From Persicaria tinctoria (taxonomy: Eukaryota; Streptophyta; Magnoliopsida; Caryophyllales; Polygonaceae), in assembly GCA_037127255.1 (NCBI GenBank), contig JBANSL010000009.1, positions 38,662,975 through 38,726,974 of the forward strand: a stretch of DNA of 64,000 nt, given 5' to 3'. Positions 48,997-58,115 of this stretch are shown in pieces (position 1 is the first letter of the stretch; each line of letters starts with the position of its first letter). The notes under the pieces are model-generated. The model made no database searches, was not told where the DNA came from, and saw nothing but the letters and a program-made list of their open reading frames with translations. The translations under genes were made by a program, and so were the position numbers.

Positions 48997-49195
48997 CTAG
49001 CTTTCATGTTGGACGGCTATGATTGGGCTACAGCCCATAAATTGGTCACTCTAAAAGCCCATAAAGGCCCATAAATTGTTCTTTGTGGGCCTTGGCTACA
49101 TGGCCCCAAAAATATAACTAGTCACTATTATCATAAATTCCCTTATAAAGCCCAATACATTTTTATGGCCAGCGCAAATAAAAAAAATACAAAAA

Positions 49196-49740
49196 GGTCA
49201 AATTCAAGAAAATCACCTCTTAAATACACTATTTTGCACAAAATCATTTCTTAAATTAAAATTTTCAGAAAACCACACTTTAAAAGCTAGATGTTTACAA
49301 AAGACCGTCCATCTCACAGTTTACGTTAAGTTTGATATTAAAAGTGCAAAATGACCATCTTACCCATTCATCTCTAATATCCTTGATTTAGTTGGTTTCA
49401 AATTGGTCATCCTTGATTAAGTTGGTTCAAGTTCTTTTGGGTATTCGTCTTTCAGCTCTCGATCCTCTTCCTAAATTGAAAGCTAGAAATTGGTCATCCT
49501 TGATTTAGTTGGTTCGAAAGTGAGATCCTTCTTTTACCCTTCGAATATATCAAAAGTGTAAAGGTAAAATAATAATTTCATACATTTAACAACAACCTTA
49601 ATGGAAAAGATGATGTGGGTGAAACTTTTGCAAGCATCTAGCTTTTTAAAGGTTGGTTTCCTGAAATTTTCAATCTAAGGTGTGATAGTGTACAAAAAAA
49701 AAAAGTTTATTTAAAGGGTGGTTTTCTGAAATTTGGCCTA
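49196..49740. mobile_element. MULE-like MITE with about 100-bp inverted ends
   Basis: The left (GGTCAAATTCAAGAAAATCA, then TTTTCAGAAAACCACACTTT and AAAGCTAGATG) mirrors the right (GGCCAAATTTCAGAAAACCA reversed, and CATCTAGCTTTTTAAAGG). Long terminal inverted repeats without coding sequence suit a TIR-MULE. A TSD could not be fixed because both flanks are A-runs. Confidence 0.55.
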
Positions 49741-50247
49741 AAAAAATAGATGATGGGGGGAAGTGCAATTTATGGGTTGTTTGTGGGCTTAATTGCAATT
49801 AAAAGAAGTAATGGTGAGTGGGAGTGGGTCAGGTGGGTTAGCTGTAAAGAGCGGTGGGGGACTGACCGGAGTGCGACCTCCAGATAAGTAGAGGTGGAGA
49901 CAAATAATTTTGTGAGGCTGCACCACCATCCAAATGTCAATTCCTCATTCAACATTTATATGCTTTATTTTATGTAACGAAGTTTTTTTTTTAATTATTA
50001 AGTAAGAATTCGAGTTCAAATAAGTATGAAGTTTGAGAGGTCGACGAATCGATAGTTGAACTAACCGTCAATATACAACATACTGAGAATACAAATCAAC
50101 AATGAAAGAATGACTCTAATAACTCATAAAAGTCGTCAACCAACAGAGGAGTCGATGAAGATTCAAGACGAGCCACGAATGTCGAGAACACGGGAGAGTG
50201 CGAAGACTTAAACGAGGACTCGACACCGAGAAGGCGGAGAATAGTAA
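49741..50247. other. Spacer left of the retrotransposon
   Basis: No gene seen. AGTAA (50243-50247) would be the left TSD of the retrotransposon; its partner is outside the window. Confidence 0.4.
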
Positions 50248-50519
50248 TGAAAAACCTCGAAACGAAAGGCCACCATTTTTATGTGGGGCCCGGGAACCTC
50301 CTTGATGAAATTTACGCCTTTCTCGACGGACTTACCTGACCCGCGCCGAAGGAATCGACGCGGCCCAACCTGTGCCGCGGGAAGTTAAGCTAATTGGTTT
50401 CAATTACGAATTACGGTTCCCTGATCGAGTTTTCCTTAGACAATTTGGAAACCTAACTTGTTGTACCTGTCGTCGTTAAGAGTCTTGAGGCTTATGAATA
50501 TCAACTCTTAATAGAATTT
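50248..50519 (-). repeat. 3' LTR (part verified against the other copy)
   Basis: This stretch matches 63729-64000 with four substitutions. It starts TGAAAAACCTCG (the reversed CA end). The true right boundary is beyond 50519 and cannot be set because the other LTR leaves the window. CTGGTTTCA at 50631-50639 is one possible end. A TATA-like CTATAAATAG on the - strand at about 50721-50730 hints that the LTR reaches further right. Confidence 0.88.
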
Positions 50520-50639
50520 TATGCTAAAAGTAGACAGGTTTTACGTTCGCGGAGATAGATGTTAGCTCAGGATGTGTAATCTTTTCTTTTTGTCATACTT
50601 CTCTTTCGCGTGTAATGGCTTTTTTTTCTACTGGTTTCA

Positions 50640-51084
50640 ATCTATCTTAATCCGCCTTCCTTTCTTTCCTCCATTCCCTTTTGTTTTCCAAAAAGTCCCT
50701 TCACTATGATGAAGTTTTTCTCTATTTATAGACTTTCGCCTCTCTTGCATGTCATGCCACGTGGCGTTCTTCTTTCAACACGTGTTATACTCGTGGGATG
50801 TGGGCATGATCGCCACGTACCTATTTTTTCCATCCGCGGACGACCTTTATGAGTAGTTTCTTTGACCTTCGTCCGCGGGTAGCAAAATCTTCTTGTTTCG
50901 CTTTTTACTTGATTTGTTTGGTACTTCTCGTGCTCTGACAGATGTTTCTTGGTCTTGGTTTAGTCACAGCTCCTCGGTCCGCGTTGATTATATCTAGTAA
51001 TTGATGCGGATCGATACTAAATATTAACATCTGTGATTTTGTTTCCGTTGTTGATTCTGATTGGGTTAATGGGCCTCTTTTTTG
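50640..51084. other. Region between verified LTR and cargo promoter
   Basis: A strong pyrimidine tract (CCTTCCTTTCTTTCCTCC, about 50658) could be the complement of the polypurine tract. A G-box-like CCACGTGG at 50757 and the - strand TATA-like site also lie here. No gene. Confidence 0.35.
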
Positions 51085-51165
51085 TTGAGTCACGGCCCAA
51101 TTTTGGGCCCATTGGGCCCATTAATGTTTGGAATTTCAAACGTCGGTAATTTTCCTATAAATTAC
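51085..51165 (+). promoter_or_regulatory. Promoter of the antisense cargo genes
   Basis: Three GGCCCA motifs (CGGCCCAATTTTGGGCCCAT, then TGGGCCCATT, 51092-51122), a plant site II/UP1-like promoter element, lie 35-60 bases before CTATAAATTA (51155-51164). Start of transcription is expected near 51190. A 5'-UTR intron appears to follow: AAG|GTAATC at about 51311 to TTTTTAG at about 51483, two bases before the ATG. Confidence 0.6.
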
Positions 51166-51485
51166 CCTGTTCCATTCACTTTTTCACCCACATTTGTCTG
51201 TTTCCACTTTTCGTGATCTTTAATCTTTAAGTTTAGTTTTCCGGCTGCGGTCTTCTAGGGTTCCGGCAGTTTGTTTTGAAGTTTCTGGTGGTTTCCTTCA
51301 ATTTCCGCAAGGTAATCCTTTTTGTTCTTGGTTGTTCTTGAGTTTTCTTTGTTGAATTCTTTGATTTTTTATTCTTTGGATCGTAAATTTGGGTGTGGAA
51401 TGGCTTCAGGGGTGTTTTTCGGATGAAAATTTTCTTTGCGTTAGTAAAGGTTTTCGTACAATTTTCTTCTAGTTTCTTTTTAGAA

Positions 51486-54175
51486 ATGGCTAATCTCAAC
51501 AAGGAGGGTGACTCACTAGAAGATTTTGAGAGGGATGAAGGATGGAGAGGTGATGCTGTTTCATCTTCCCAAGCGCGTCCGTCTCCGGAGCCGCTTTCTA
51601 TCTCCTCAGGGAGTTCTTCTTCTCCCTCTGATAATTCTTCGTCAGAGTCATCTTCTTCTACGTCCGCGTCTACCCCGGATCGAATTGGACCTAATGGCAG
51701 CCCAATCAAGGTGAGAAGGCGTCGGAAGCGTTCTGACCCTGATTACTATTCTTCACCTTACTCAGTTTCTTCTTATTCGAAGGGATGCGCGGATGGTGAG
51801 AATACAACGGCTGCGGATAATTCAGGTGCTAGTTTTTCCGTGGACGCGGGGATATCGTCCGCGTCTCAGTCGGCGAATCAAGAATCAGAGGAAGTTTGGA
51901 TTCCTTATGAGCTTCCCCCCATTGGTTTGGCGGAAGCTCCTAAGGTAATCCGTTCCAATGAGAATTTGAGTGATTTGGATACCCCTGCGTATGATTTGAA
52001 GGATCTTGATTCTTGTCTCTTTTTGGAGGATTTCAAGCCTCTTCCGCCCCCAACCAGCCGTCCACCAGTTGTGCTCGAAAGGATTCACCCATGGAGATCT
52101 CCAGTGAGTAAATTGAGGGGTTGTACTACCTTATTAAATCTTGGGGACCTTGATGCCCTTTCGCAAGTTTTTCCATGGCCAGTGGGTGTTGAATTCTGCC
52201 TTCCCGAGGAAGGAGGTGGATGTCTGGACGCTTACGAAGACTGCTTAGTTGTATATGCGGCCAGTCTATCTCAAGGTTTCAGGCTCCCTCTTCATCCCCT
52301 TTTTTCGAAGTTTTTGGAGGAGTACAACCTGAGTCCTGCTCAAGTCGTTCCTAATGGTTGGATGTTTTTTACAAGTTTTGTCATGAGATGTAAGGAGATC
52401 AATGTTGCCCCCTCATTGAAGTTGATGCAAAGCATTTTCTCTCTGAAAAAGGGAACTCAAGACACAAGATTTTATCAATGCAACTCGAGTTGTAAATACA
52501 TGGAGAGGTTGTCTAGTAAACCAAATTGGAAATATAAGTGGTTTTTGGTCCGCGACAAATCCGGACGGGCCTTTGGTTGCCGAACGGTCCCAGGGCCTTT
52601 TTGCTCTGTTTCAAAACCTAAAATTTCCAATCTTTCTCAGTTTAAGTCGTCCTTTTTACATATTCCTAGATTTCCATGGGACAAAATGTTGTCCGCGTTA
52701 CGTCTTGAGATGGCTGGTTTGAGCATGCCTCATCCACGACTAGGTGGCTTCTTTGTTTAATAATTTGTATTTTCATATTTTACTTTTCTTAGGAAAGATG
52801 ACTTATTAGAGTGTGTCTTGTGTTTTACAGATAAAATGGATTTGGATGCGCTCTTGAAGCGGCACAAAGCTAAATCGGGAAAGAAGAAGAAGAAACCGAG
52901 TTCGGTAGCCGATGATCCTCCTGCTCCTCCTCCAGTCTTGGACGTGACACCAATTGTTGATCTGGGTGTCGCGGATGAGACAGGCGCTTTAATTGAATCT
53001 TCGTCATTGGTTCCTGTCCTTAGAGAGGAACGTATTGGTCCGTCCACGCCAGAATCTTCGAGATCTAAGAAGAGAAAACTTTCCATGGTTGCTGGGTCAA
53101 CTGCTTCAGATAAAAAGGAGCTCTTTCTGGAAGGTGTGGCTACGCTTCGTGAATTTCCCATGCCTGGTTTCGATCCAGTTGACCTGCAAGGTCTTGCTTT
53201 TCCGGCCAAGAAACGCTGCCTCCCAGAGCAAGGATATATTAAACGCATGGACCCTGTCACTATTTCCGCTTATTTTGATCGTTTAATACAGTGGGTAAGT
53301 TTAGATTTTTTCGTCGTTTCTCATTAATTTTCTTTGCTTACTTGACGCGTTCCATTTTGAATCCTCTTATTTTTACTTTGATCTTATAGTTAAGGGTGAT
53401 CCAGCCGGACGTTGAAAGACGTATGGTCTGCGGAGAAGAAGACCTCAGGAAGAAAGAAGAAGAAATCAAGAAATTGAACCATAAGCTCCGCATATTAGGG
53501 AACACAGTTGGGGATCCAGCTTCAGTGGAGAAATTTAAGAAAAGGTCGGCTGATCTTCATGAGGAAGTGCAGAACCTGAAGAAGGCCGCGACTATTTTTC
53601 AGAAGAAATATGATGACTTGAAAATTTCTTCAAATTCTGCTGCCTCTCGTGTCAAAGAGTTGGAAGCTTCTGAGGGTGAATCACAGAGGCTTCTCCAAGC
53701 TAAACAGGCTATCATAGACAAGATGGAGGAGGATCTTTCAATTCTTCGAGAGGAGCTATCTATGACCAAATAGGAGCTTGACGTCGTGAAGGCGCGATCG
53801 GATCAGGATGTGGCTTTACAATGGCTTCAAAGTCCTGAGGGTTTGAAGTATCTATCCTCTGAATGGGTTAAGACTGAGATTGATATCTCTTTTCTATCAT
53901 CCGCGGCAAAGGCGTGTCTCCAAACTCCAAAGGGCTCCAGTATTCTGAAAGACAAATGTTTCAGTTATTTTCAGAAGGGAATGGTAGCAGGGATCCACCA
54001 GAGCGTGACGCGCTCGTTAAACAACCCAGGTATCCCATTGGAAAAGTTTGAACCTAGGTTGGAGAGCACTGACTGGGGTCTTTCAAAGGAAGAGATGGAC
54101 GCGGAAGACTCTTATTCTGAAAGTGATGATGATGATGAAGCGGAGGAAGAAAATGAGAAGGCCAAATCTCCTTGA
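51486..54175 (+). CDS. Antisense cargo gene 1: Transposase_28-like protein with coiled-coil tail (3 exons, one nonsense codon)
   Basis: Exons 51486-52743, 52831-53294 and 53390-54175 join in phase with GT-AG introns. The first part is Ser/acidic-rich. Residues around 200-400 match the 'putative gypsy type transposon' (Transposase_28) domain: FCLPEEGGG, then FRLPLHPLFSKFLEEYNLSP, QVVPNGWMFFTSFVMRC and KYKWFLVRD. The second exon is Lys-rich (KKKKKPSSV) with a proline stretch. The third forms a long coiled coil (53440-53780) and an acidic tail (ESDDDDEAEEEN). A TAG at 53771-53773 interrupts the coiled coil, with the same frame continuing to 54175. Function is unknown; such antisense ORFs occur in some plant Ty3/gypsy elements. 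The host-like promoter and introns argue for capture of a host gene. Confidence 0.72.
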
Positions 54176-54341
54176 GATATTTTGTTATTTTAGGTTTTTT
54201 GTGTGATGATGAACATTGGGAATCTGTATATGGTTCCTTGGTTTTTGGTGTGTCATTGAGATTCTTCTTTTGTTTTGAAGATAGGTTGAAGATCTCTCTG
54301 GCTAAAACATTTGCGTTACTTGCGTGCTTCATTCGCAGTAA

Positions 54342-54360
54342 ATATTTATATATTTATATT
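54342..54360 (+). promoter_or_regulatory. TATA-rich element before the first B3 gene
   Basis: ATATTTATATATTTATATT lies about 160 bases before the ATG at 54518, in the gap after cargo gene 1. Confidence 0.4.
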
Positions 54361-54517
54361 CTCGACTTTCCAAGTGTTGAAAGGATTTGTCCTGGTGTTC
54401 AAGATTCATCACCACTTGTCCTTATTTCTTCGCATGAGTTTTTCTTTTTAAGGCCCCGATCTCTGTCCTCTGTGATTTCTTGAGTCGGGTTTAATCAATC
54501 GCGTTATCGTAAGCATC

Positions 54518-54900
54518 ATGTCTTCTGGAAATTTTAACCCATGGGCCTTTTTTCAAAAGATTGAGAATGTGGAGCAACTCTCTCGGCTAGTGAGTATCTT
54601 TTTAGTCTTTGTTTTAAACGAAGTTTGAGTTGCTTCAACTTAAACATCGATTTGTTTCACATGTAGGTTATGCCTCCCCAATTTGAGGCTGAGTATGGAC
54701 CTCTCCCTCCTCGATGGGCCTTTCTTTCGTCTTATCTCGTCCGCGATTTCCCTGTGGCCGTATCATGGAGCGAGAACGGTCTTTTTCAGATTGATGGTGG
54801 TTGGGATGAATTCCTCATGCTTCATCACCTGGGGATAGGAAGTGCGATGATGTTTTTTTCACAAGGGAAATGTCTCTTTTCAAGTTTGTCCGCGTCGTGA
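54518..54900 (+). CDS. Cargo B3-domain gene 1 (two exons, frameshifted near the end)
   Basis: Exon 54518-54589 encodes MSSGNFNPWAFFQKIENV and ends GAGCAACTCTCTCGGCTA before GTGAGT. Exon 2 starts at 54667 after ACATGTAG. The protein matches the plant B3 DNA-binding fold: FFQKI start, LSRLVMPPQFEAEYGPLP, an SSYLVRDF strand, the GLFQIDGGWDEFLMLHHLGI core (GW..F…..I..G signature) and GSAMMFF. A run of seven T at 54853-54859 appears to contain one base too many. The present frame stops at 54900; the neighbouring frame continues with a strand like those of the sister genes and stops at 54961. B3 proteins bind DNA in the nucleus as transcription factors. This one is a single isolated domain of about 100 residues. 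Confidence 0.75.
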
Positions 54901-54961
54901 AATCGTGAATGAGCTTAATTCGACCTCGGACTCGGTCTCTTCATCGTGTGGTTCTAGCTGA

Positions 54962-55207
54962 ATGATCTTCGCGTAGTCCTCTTGTAGCTCTTTCGAGCTT
55001 ATCACTCAATATAAGTTTTTTAGTGTAACGGAAAAATAAAAAGGGAATTCGCGGTTTCTTCATTATTTTCATATATTTTATCAAATTACAATAAAAAGAG
55101 GGGATCCTTATTATTATTGATAATGGAAAATGCGTACAGAGACCTTTCATAGTGTTTGGATCCCCTTTAGCTTGTTACATAGTTGACGCGGAAAATTTAT
55201 TGGGAGA
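54962..55207. other. Gap between convergent B3 genes 1 and 2
   Basis: About 250 bases of AT-rich sequence with AATAA-type motifs on both strands, suited to shared 3' ends. Confidence 0.4.
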
Positions 55208-55543
55208 TCAAGGGCAGCCTATCTCTCCATTCTCTTCTCTATCTGGGCTGACAACGTCGACTTCAAAGATGGAGTCTCCCATGTAGGTGAAGATCAACAC
55301 GGATCCTACATTGACTCGATTTGCTTGCGTGAAGTCGCGCCACCCTTGGGTTAGCCAAAAAAGGCCATCTTCATCTTTGTCTACCTTCACCTCGTGTTCC
55401 TGGTTGGAGCGGGACCAGAGTCTAGCTTGAGTGTGAGCGTCTTCATCGATTAGGACATAAGTGAGAGGGAGGCGAAGGGTTTGAAGTTGTTCCTCTCTCA
55501 TAATGACTCTGTAGAAGGCCCTAGGCTGTGGGTTTGGATCCAT
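55208..55543 (-). CDS. Cargo B3-domain gene 2, intronless, in the sense orientation of the element
   Basis: The frame gives 111 residues from the ATG at 55543: MDPNPQPRAFYRVIMREEQL, LRLPLTYVLIDED, HEVKVDKDEDGLFWLTQ, GWRDFTQANRVNVGS and VLIFTYMGDSIFEVDVV, a complete B3-like domain. An upstream in-frame ATG (55678) would add 45 residues without B3 similarity. I prefer 55543 because a TATA box (TATAAAA on - at 55594-55588) lies about 45 bases before it. The intron found in the three sister genes, right before the L-P-x-x-F/Y segment, is absent. It is the only cargo gene on the same strand as gag-pol, so retroelement RNA could have been spliced through it. Confidence 0.8.
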   Translation of the reverse strand: MDPNPQPRAFYRVIMREEQLQTLRLPLTYVLIDEDAHTQARLWSRSNQEHEVKVDKDEDGLFWLTQGWRDFTQANRVNVGSVLIFTYMGDSIFEVDVVSPDREENGEIGCP

Positions 55544-55587
55544 TTTGCTTTTAAGTTTGCTCTCTACTCCGGGGTGTCCTAGGTGGG

Positions 55588-55594
55588 TTTTATA
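55588..55594 (-). promoter_or_regulatory. TATA box of B3 gene 2
   Basis: TATAAAA on the - strand, in GTATAAAACCC, 45 bases before the ATG. Confidence 0.5.
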
Positions 55595-55862
55595 CTTGTC
55601 TTCGTGAGGTTTTCCTGTCTTTGGTTTCGTCGCCCCTTTCCAACATGTAATTTTAATTTGAGTAAATCGAGTTTTCACTTTCGTCGATCTTGGGAAAAGT
55701 TTTTACACCTGGTAATTTTGTTTTGAAAACGATGGACGCGTGCTCTTTACAGTTGTGCCGCCTGTTGCATGTCACACATGTGTTTCTTTTCCTTTTTGTT
55801 TGATTGTCCCCCTGTGGCTGATAAGTAAAGGATCTTTTACTGTTATTTTCAACTTTATCGAG

Positions 55863-56338
55863 ATGCGGGGTTCTATTATAGTTCCTCCTTTGTCATTTAG
55901 AGCAGACGGGGTTGTTGAGTTGGGAATCCGCTGGGCTTTCTTCCAAGCGATTGACTATCCGGAACAGTTCCTACAATTGGTGAGCTAATCATGTTGGTAA
56001 TCTTTAGAAAACTTACTTTTAACTAATACCTCTTTACCCTTTTTTAGTTACTTCCACTTCGGTTTGAGGAGGAGTATGCTGATGCTATCCCTAGTCACGT
56101 TTTTCTATCGTCCTATCTATTGCACAACTTCATGGTTTGCATAGAGCGGCGTAACAGTGGTCTTCTTTACTTTGGCCGCGGATGGAAGGACTTTGTGGAC
56201 TCTCATGGCTTTGAGCAGGGGGTTTCCATGATTTTCACTCATACAGGTGAAGCTCATTTCGAAGTTCAGGTGGTTGATCCGCGTGGGAGAGATAACGAGG
56301 ATCGGGCTTCTTCTGAAATAATTTCGAATGGTTCTTAA
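55863..56338 (+). CDS. Cargo B3-domain gene 3 (two exons, intact)
   Basis: Exons 55863-55979 and 56048-56338 join in phase (CAATTG|GTGAGC … TTTTTTAG|TTACTT). The 135-residue product runs RWAFFQAIDYPEQFLQL, LLPLRFEEEYADAIPSHVFL, SSYLLHNFMVCIERRNSGLL, YFGRGWKDFVDSHGFEQG and VSMIFTHTGEAHFEVQVV, then a polar tail. All segments of a B3 barrel are present. The intron sits at the same codon as in B3 genes 1 and 4. No stop or frameshift is visible. Probable nuclear DNA-binding protein; the DNA target is unknown. Confidence 0.83.
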
Positions 56339-56627
56339 AGGATGCTCAGTTCTAAATAAAGTTTTAGTTTTTCTTATCCGTTTCAAAACGTAAGGGTTTA
56401 ACTAGCTTACAGCAGCCACACCTGGGAAATTCGTTGTTCATGCATGTTAAGTTTTTCGAGGTTCACTTGTCACGATGTTCTCCTTACAGGATTTCTGAAA
56501 GATTCTGTAACAGTATTTACTATTCATCCCATGCATGACATCTGTGGTTTTTGTCCAATGACGTGACATTTTAGCCATATGTGTTCAATATTTTCAGTTG
56601 TTTTCCGACATATGTCTAGATCTTTGC

Positions 56628-56636
56628 TATATAAAA
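56628..56636 (+). promoter_or_regulatory. TATA box of B3 gene 4
   Basis: TATATAAAA in CTATATAAAAAGGGG. It lies so close to the ATG at 56645 that translation more likely starts at 56684, 56687 or 56695. Confidence 0.55.
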
Positions 56637-56644
56637 AGGGGAGT

Positions 56645-57200
56645 ATGGTAAAGAAATTATTGATCCCATTGCCTGTGTTTTTTATGATGCCTTCCATGGA
56701 TGGTTTACCTTGGTCATTCTCTGAGAGAATTAGCTTCCCTGAGCAACTTCTTCGCTTGGTTAGTTCATTGGTTGTTGATTTTATATATTTTTTATCGAAT
56801 CAATTCGTTCGTCAGCGTCTCTTGAGATCTGTTTGTTTTTTGTTAGTCCTTGCCCTTGTGCTTTGAAGATAGACTTGGGCCGGGTCTTCCCAGGAGTATC
56901 CTTCTGTCCACCAGGATTCTTCATGATTTTTCAGTGGAGGTTATACGTGGAGACTATAGGGTCCCATTTTTGTGGGGTGGTTGGAATGACTTTGCTGAGA
57001 CTCACAGTATCCATATTGGTTCTTCTCTTACCTTTGTTCATAAAGGTGAGAATCGCTTCGATGTTCAGATTTTAGATGCCATGGGAGATGAAGTGGATGC
57101 GGAGTGGGCTTCTCCAGAGTCAGAAGGTCCTCCCTCAAATGGGTTTCGTTTAAGCCAGGGCAGAACTCGCATCATCCCAAGGCGTTTTCCGCGGACCTAG
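56645..57200 (+). CDS. Cargo B3-domain gene 4 (two exons, intact)
   Basis: Exons 56645-56758 and 56847-57200 join in phase (CGCTTG|GTTAGT … TTTGTTAG|TCCTTG). The first ATG gives 155 residues; the TATA box position favours a start about 14 codons later (MMPSMDGLPWSFSERISFPE). The domain reads SLPLCFEDRLGPGLPRSILL, STRILHDFSVEVIRGDYRVP, FLWGGWNDFAETHSIHIGSS and LTFVHKGENRFDVQIL. A basic tail (RTRIIPRRFPRT) could aid DNA or nuclear binding. In gene 4 the FFQxI start of the fold is altered to WSFSERI. It is the last cargo gene before the 78-bp repeats. Confidence 0.8.
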
Positions 57201-57400
57201 GTTGAAGGGTGTTTTGTTTTTAATTCTGAATCGACTGTTGTAATTTCTTTCAATAATAACAATACTTTTTTGGGAACCCCCAAAGGAGTATTTCTTTTGT
57301 AATATTTTAACTGTGGTTTAGCGACGGGTTTGGTCTTTTGAAAGGTTGATCGGGCTTTGAATTCCAATGATCTGATAAATAATGAAATGTTATCTTTTTT

Positions 57401-58024
57401 GAGAATACGGATTCGATCAGAGGCCTGACGCGGATATAAGCTCCAGCGTCTCAGTACTTTACACAAAATATCATCTCTGAGAATACGGATTCGATCAGAG
57501 GCCTGACGCGGATATAAGCTCCAGCGTCTCAGGACTTTACACAAAATATCATCTCTGAGAATACGGATTCGATCAGAGGCCTGACGCGGATATAAGCTCC
57601 AGCGTCTCAGGACATTACACAAAGTATCATCTCTGAGAATACGGATTCTATCAGAGGCCTGACGCGGATATAAGCTCCAGCGTCTTAGGACTTTATACAA
57701 AGTATCATCTCTGAGAATACGGATTCTATCAGAGGCCCGACGCGGATATAAGCTCCAGCGTCTTAGGACTTTAGACAAAGTATCATCTCTGAGAATACGG
57801 ATTCTATCAGAGGTCTGACGCGGATATAAGCTCCAGCGTCTTAGGACTTTACACAAAATATCATCTCTGAGAATACGGATTCGATCAGAGGCCTGACGCG
57901 GATATAAGCTCCAGCGTCTCAGGACTTTACACAAAGTATCATCTCTGAGAATACGGATTCTATCAAAGGCCTGACGCGGATATAAGCTCCAGCGTCTTAG
58001 GACTTTATACGTAGTATCATCTTA
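57401..58024. repeat. Eight tandem 78-bp repeats
   Basis: Units start at 57401 and every 78 bases after with GAGAATACGGATTC. They differ at a few positions only (for example TTCGATCAG or TTCTATCAG). Each unit contains GACGCGGATATAAGCTCCAG. Because 78 is divisible by 3, the - strand stays open through most of the array as a repeating 26-residue pattern. Tandem arrays in the 3' untranslated region of Tat elements are known precursors of satellite DNA. Confidence 0.97.
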
Positions 58025-58115
58025 AGTACGAATCATCATAAAAAGTGCCCTCTAACCGCTTTATTTAATTTTTGCGGGGGCGACTTGGTTTTATATTTAA
58101 TTAGCCGCTCGATGA

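Noticed and set aside
50721..50731. TATA box of the LTR on the - strand as proof of the LTR border
   Set aside because: The sequence is suggestive, but the other LTR copy leaves the window before this point, so LTR extent cannot be tested.
54172..54483. A separate gene after cargo gene 1
   Set aside because: A Phe/Leu-rich frame in what is probably the 3' UTR and the promoter of B3 gene 1; no domain.
57197..57934. A 245-residue repetitive open frame on the - strand
   Set aside because: It results from the 78-bp tandem repeat, a multiple of three without stops. There is no ATG context, domain or codon signature of a real protein.
57401..58024. CRISPR-like direct repeats
   Set aside because: The units are contiguous with no unique spacers, in a plant retrotransposon.
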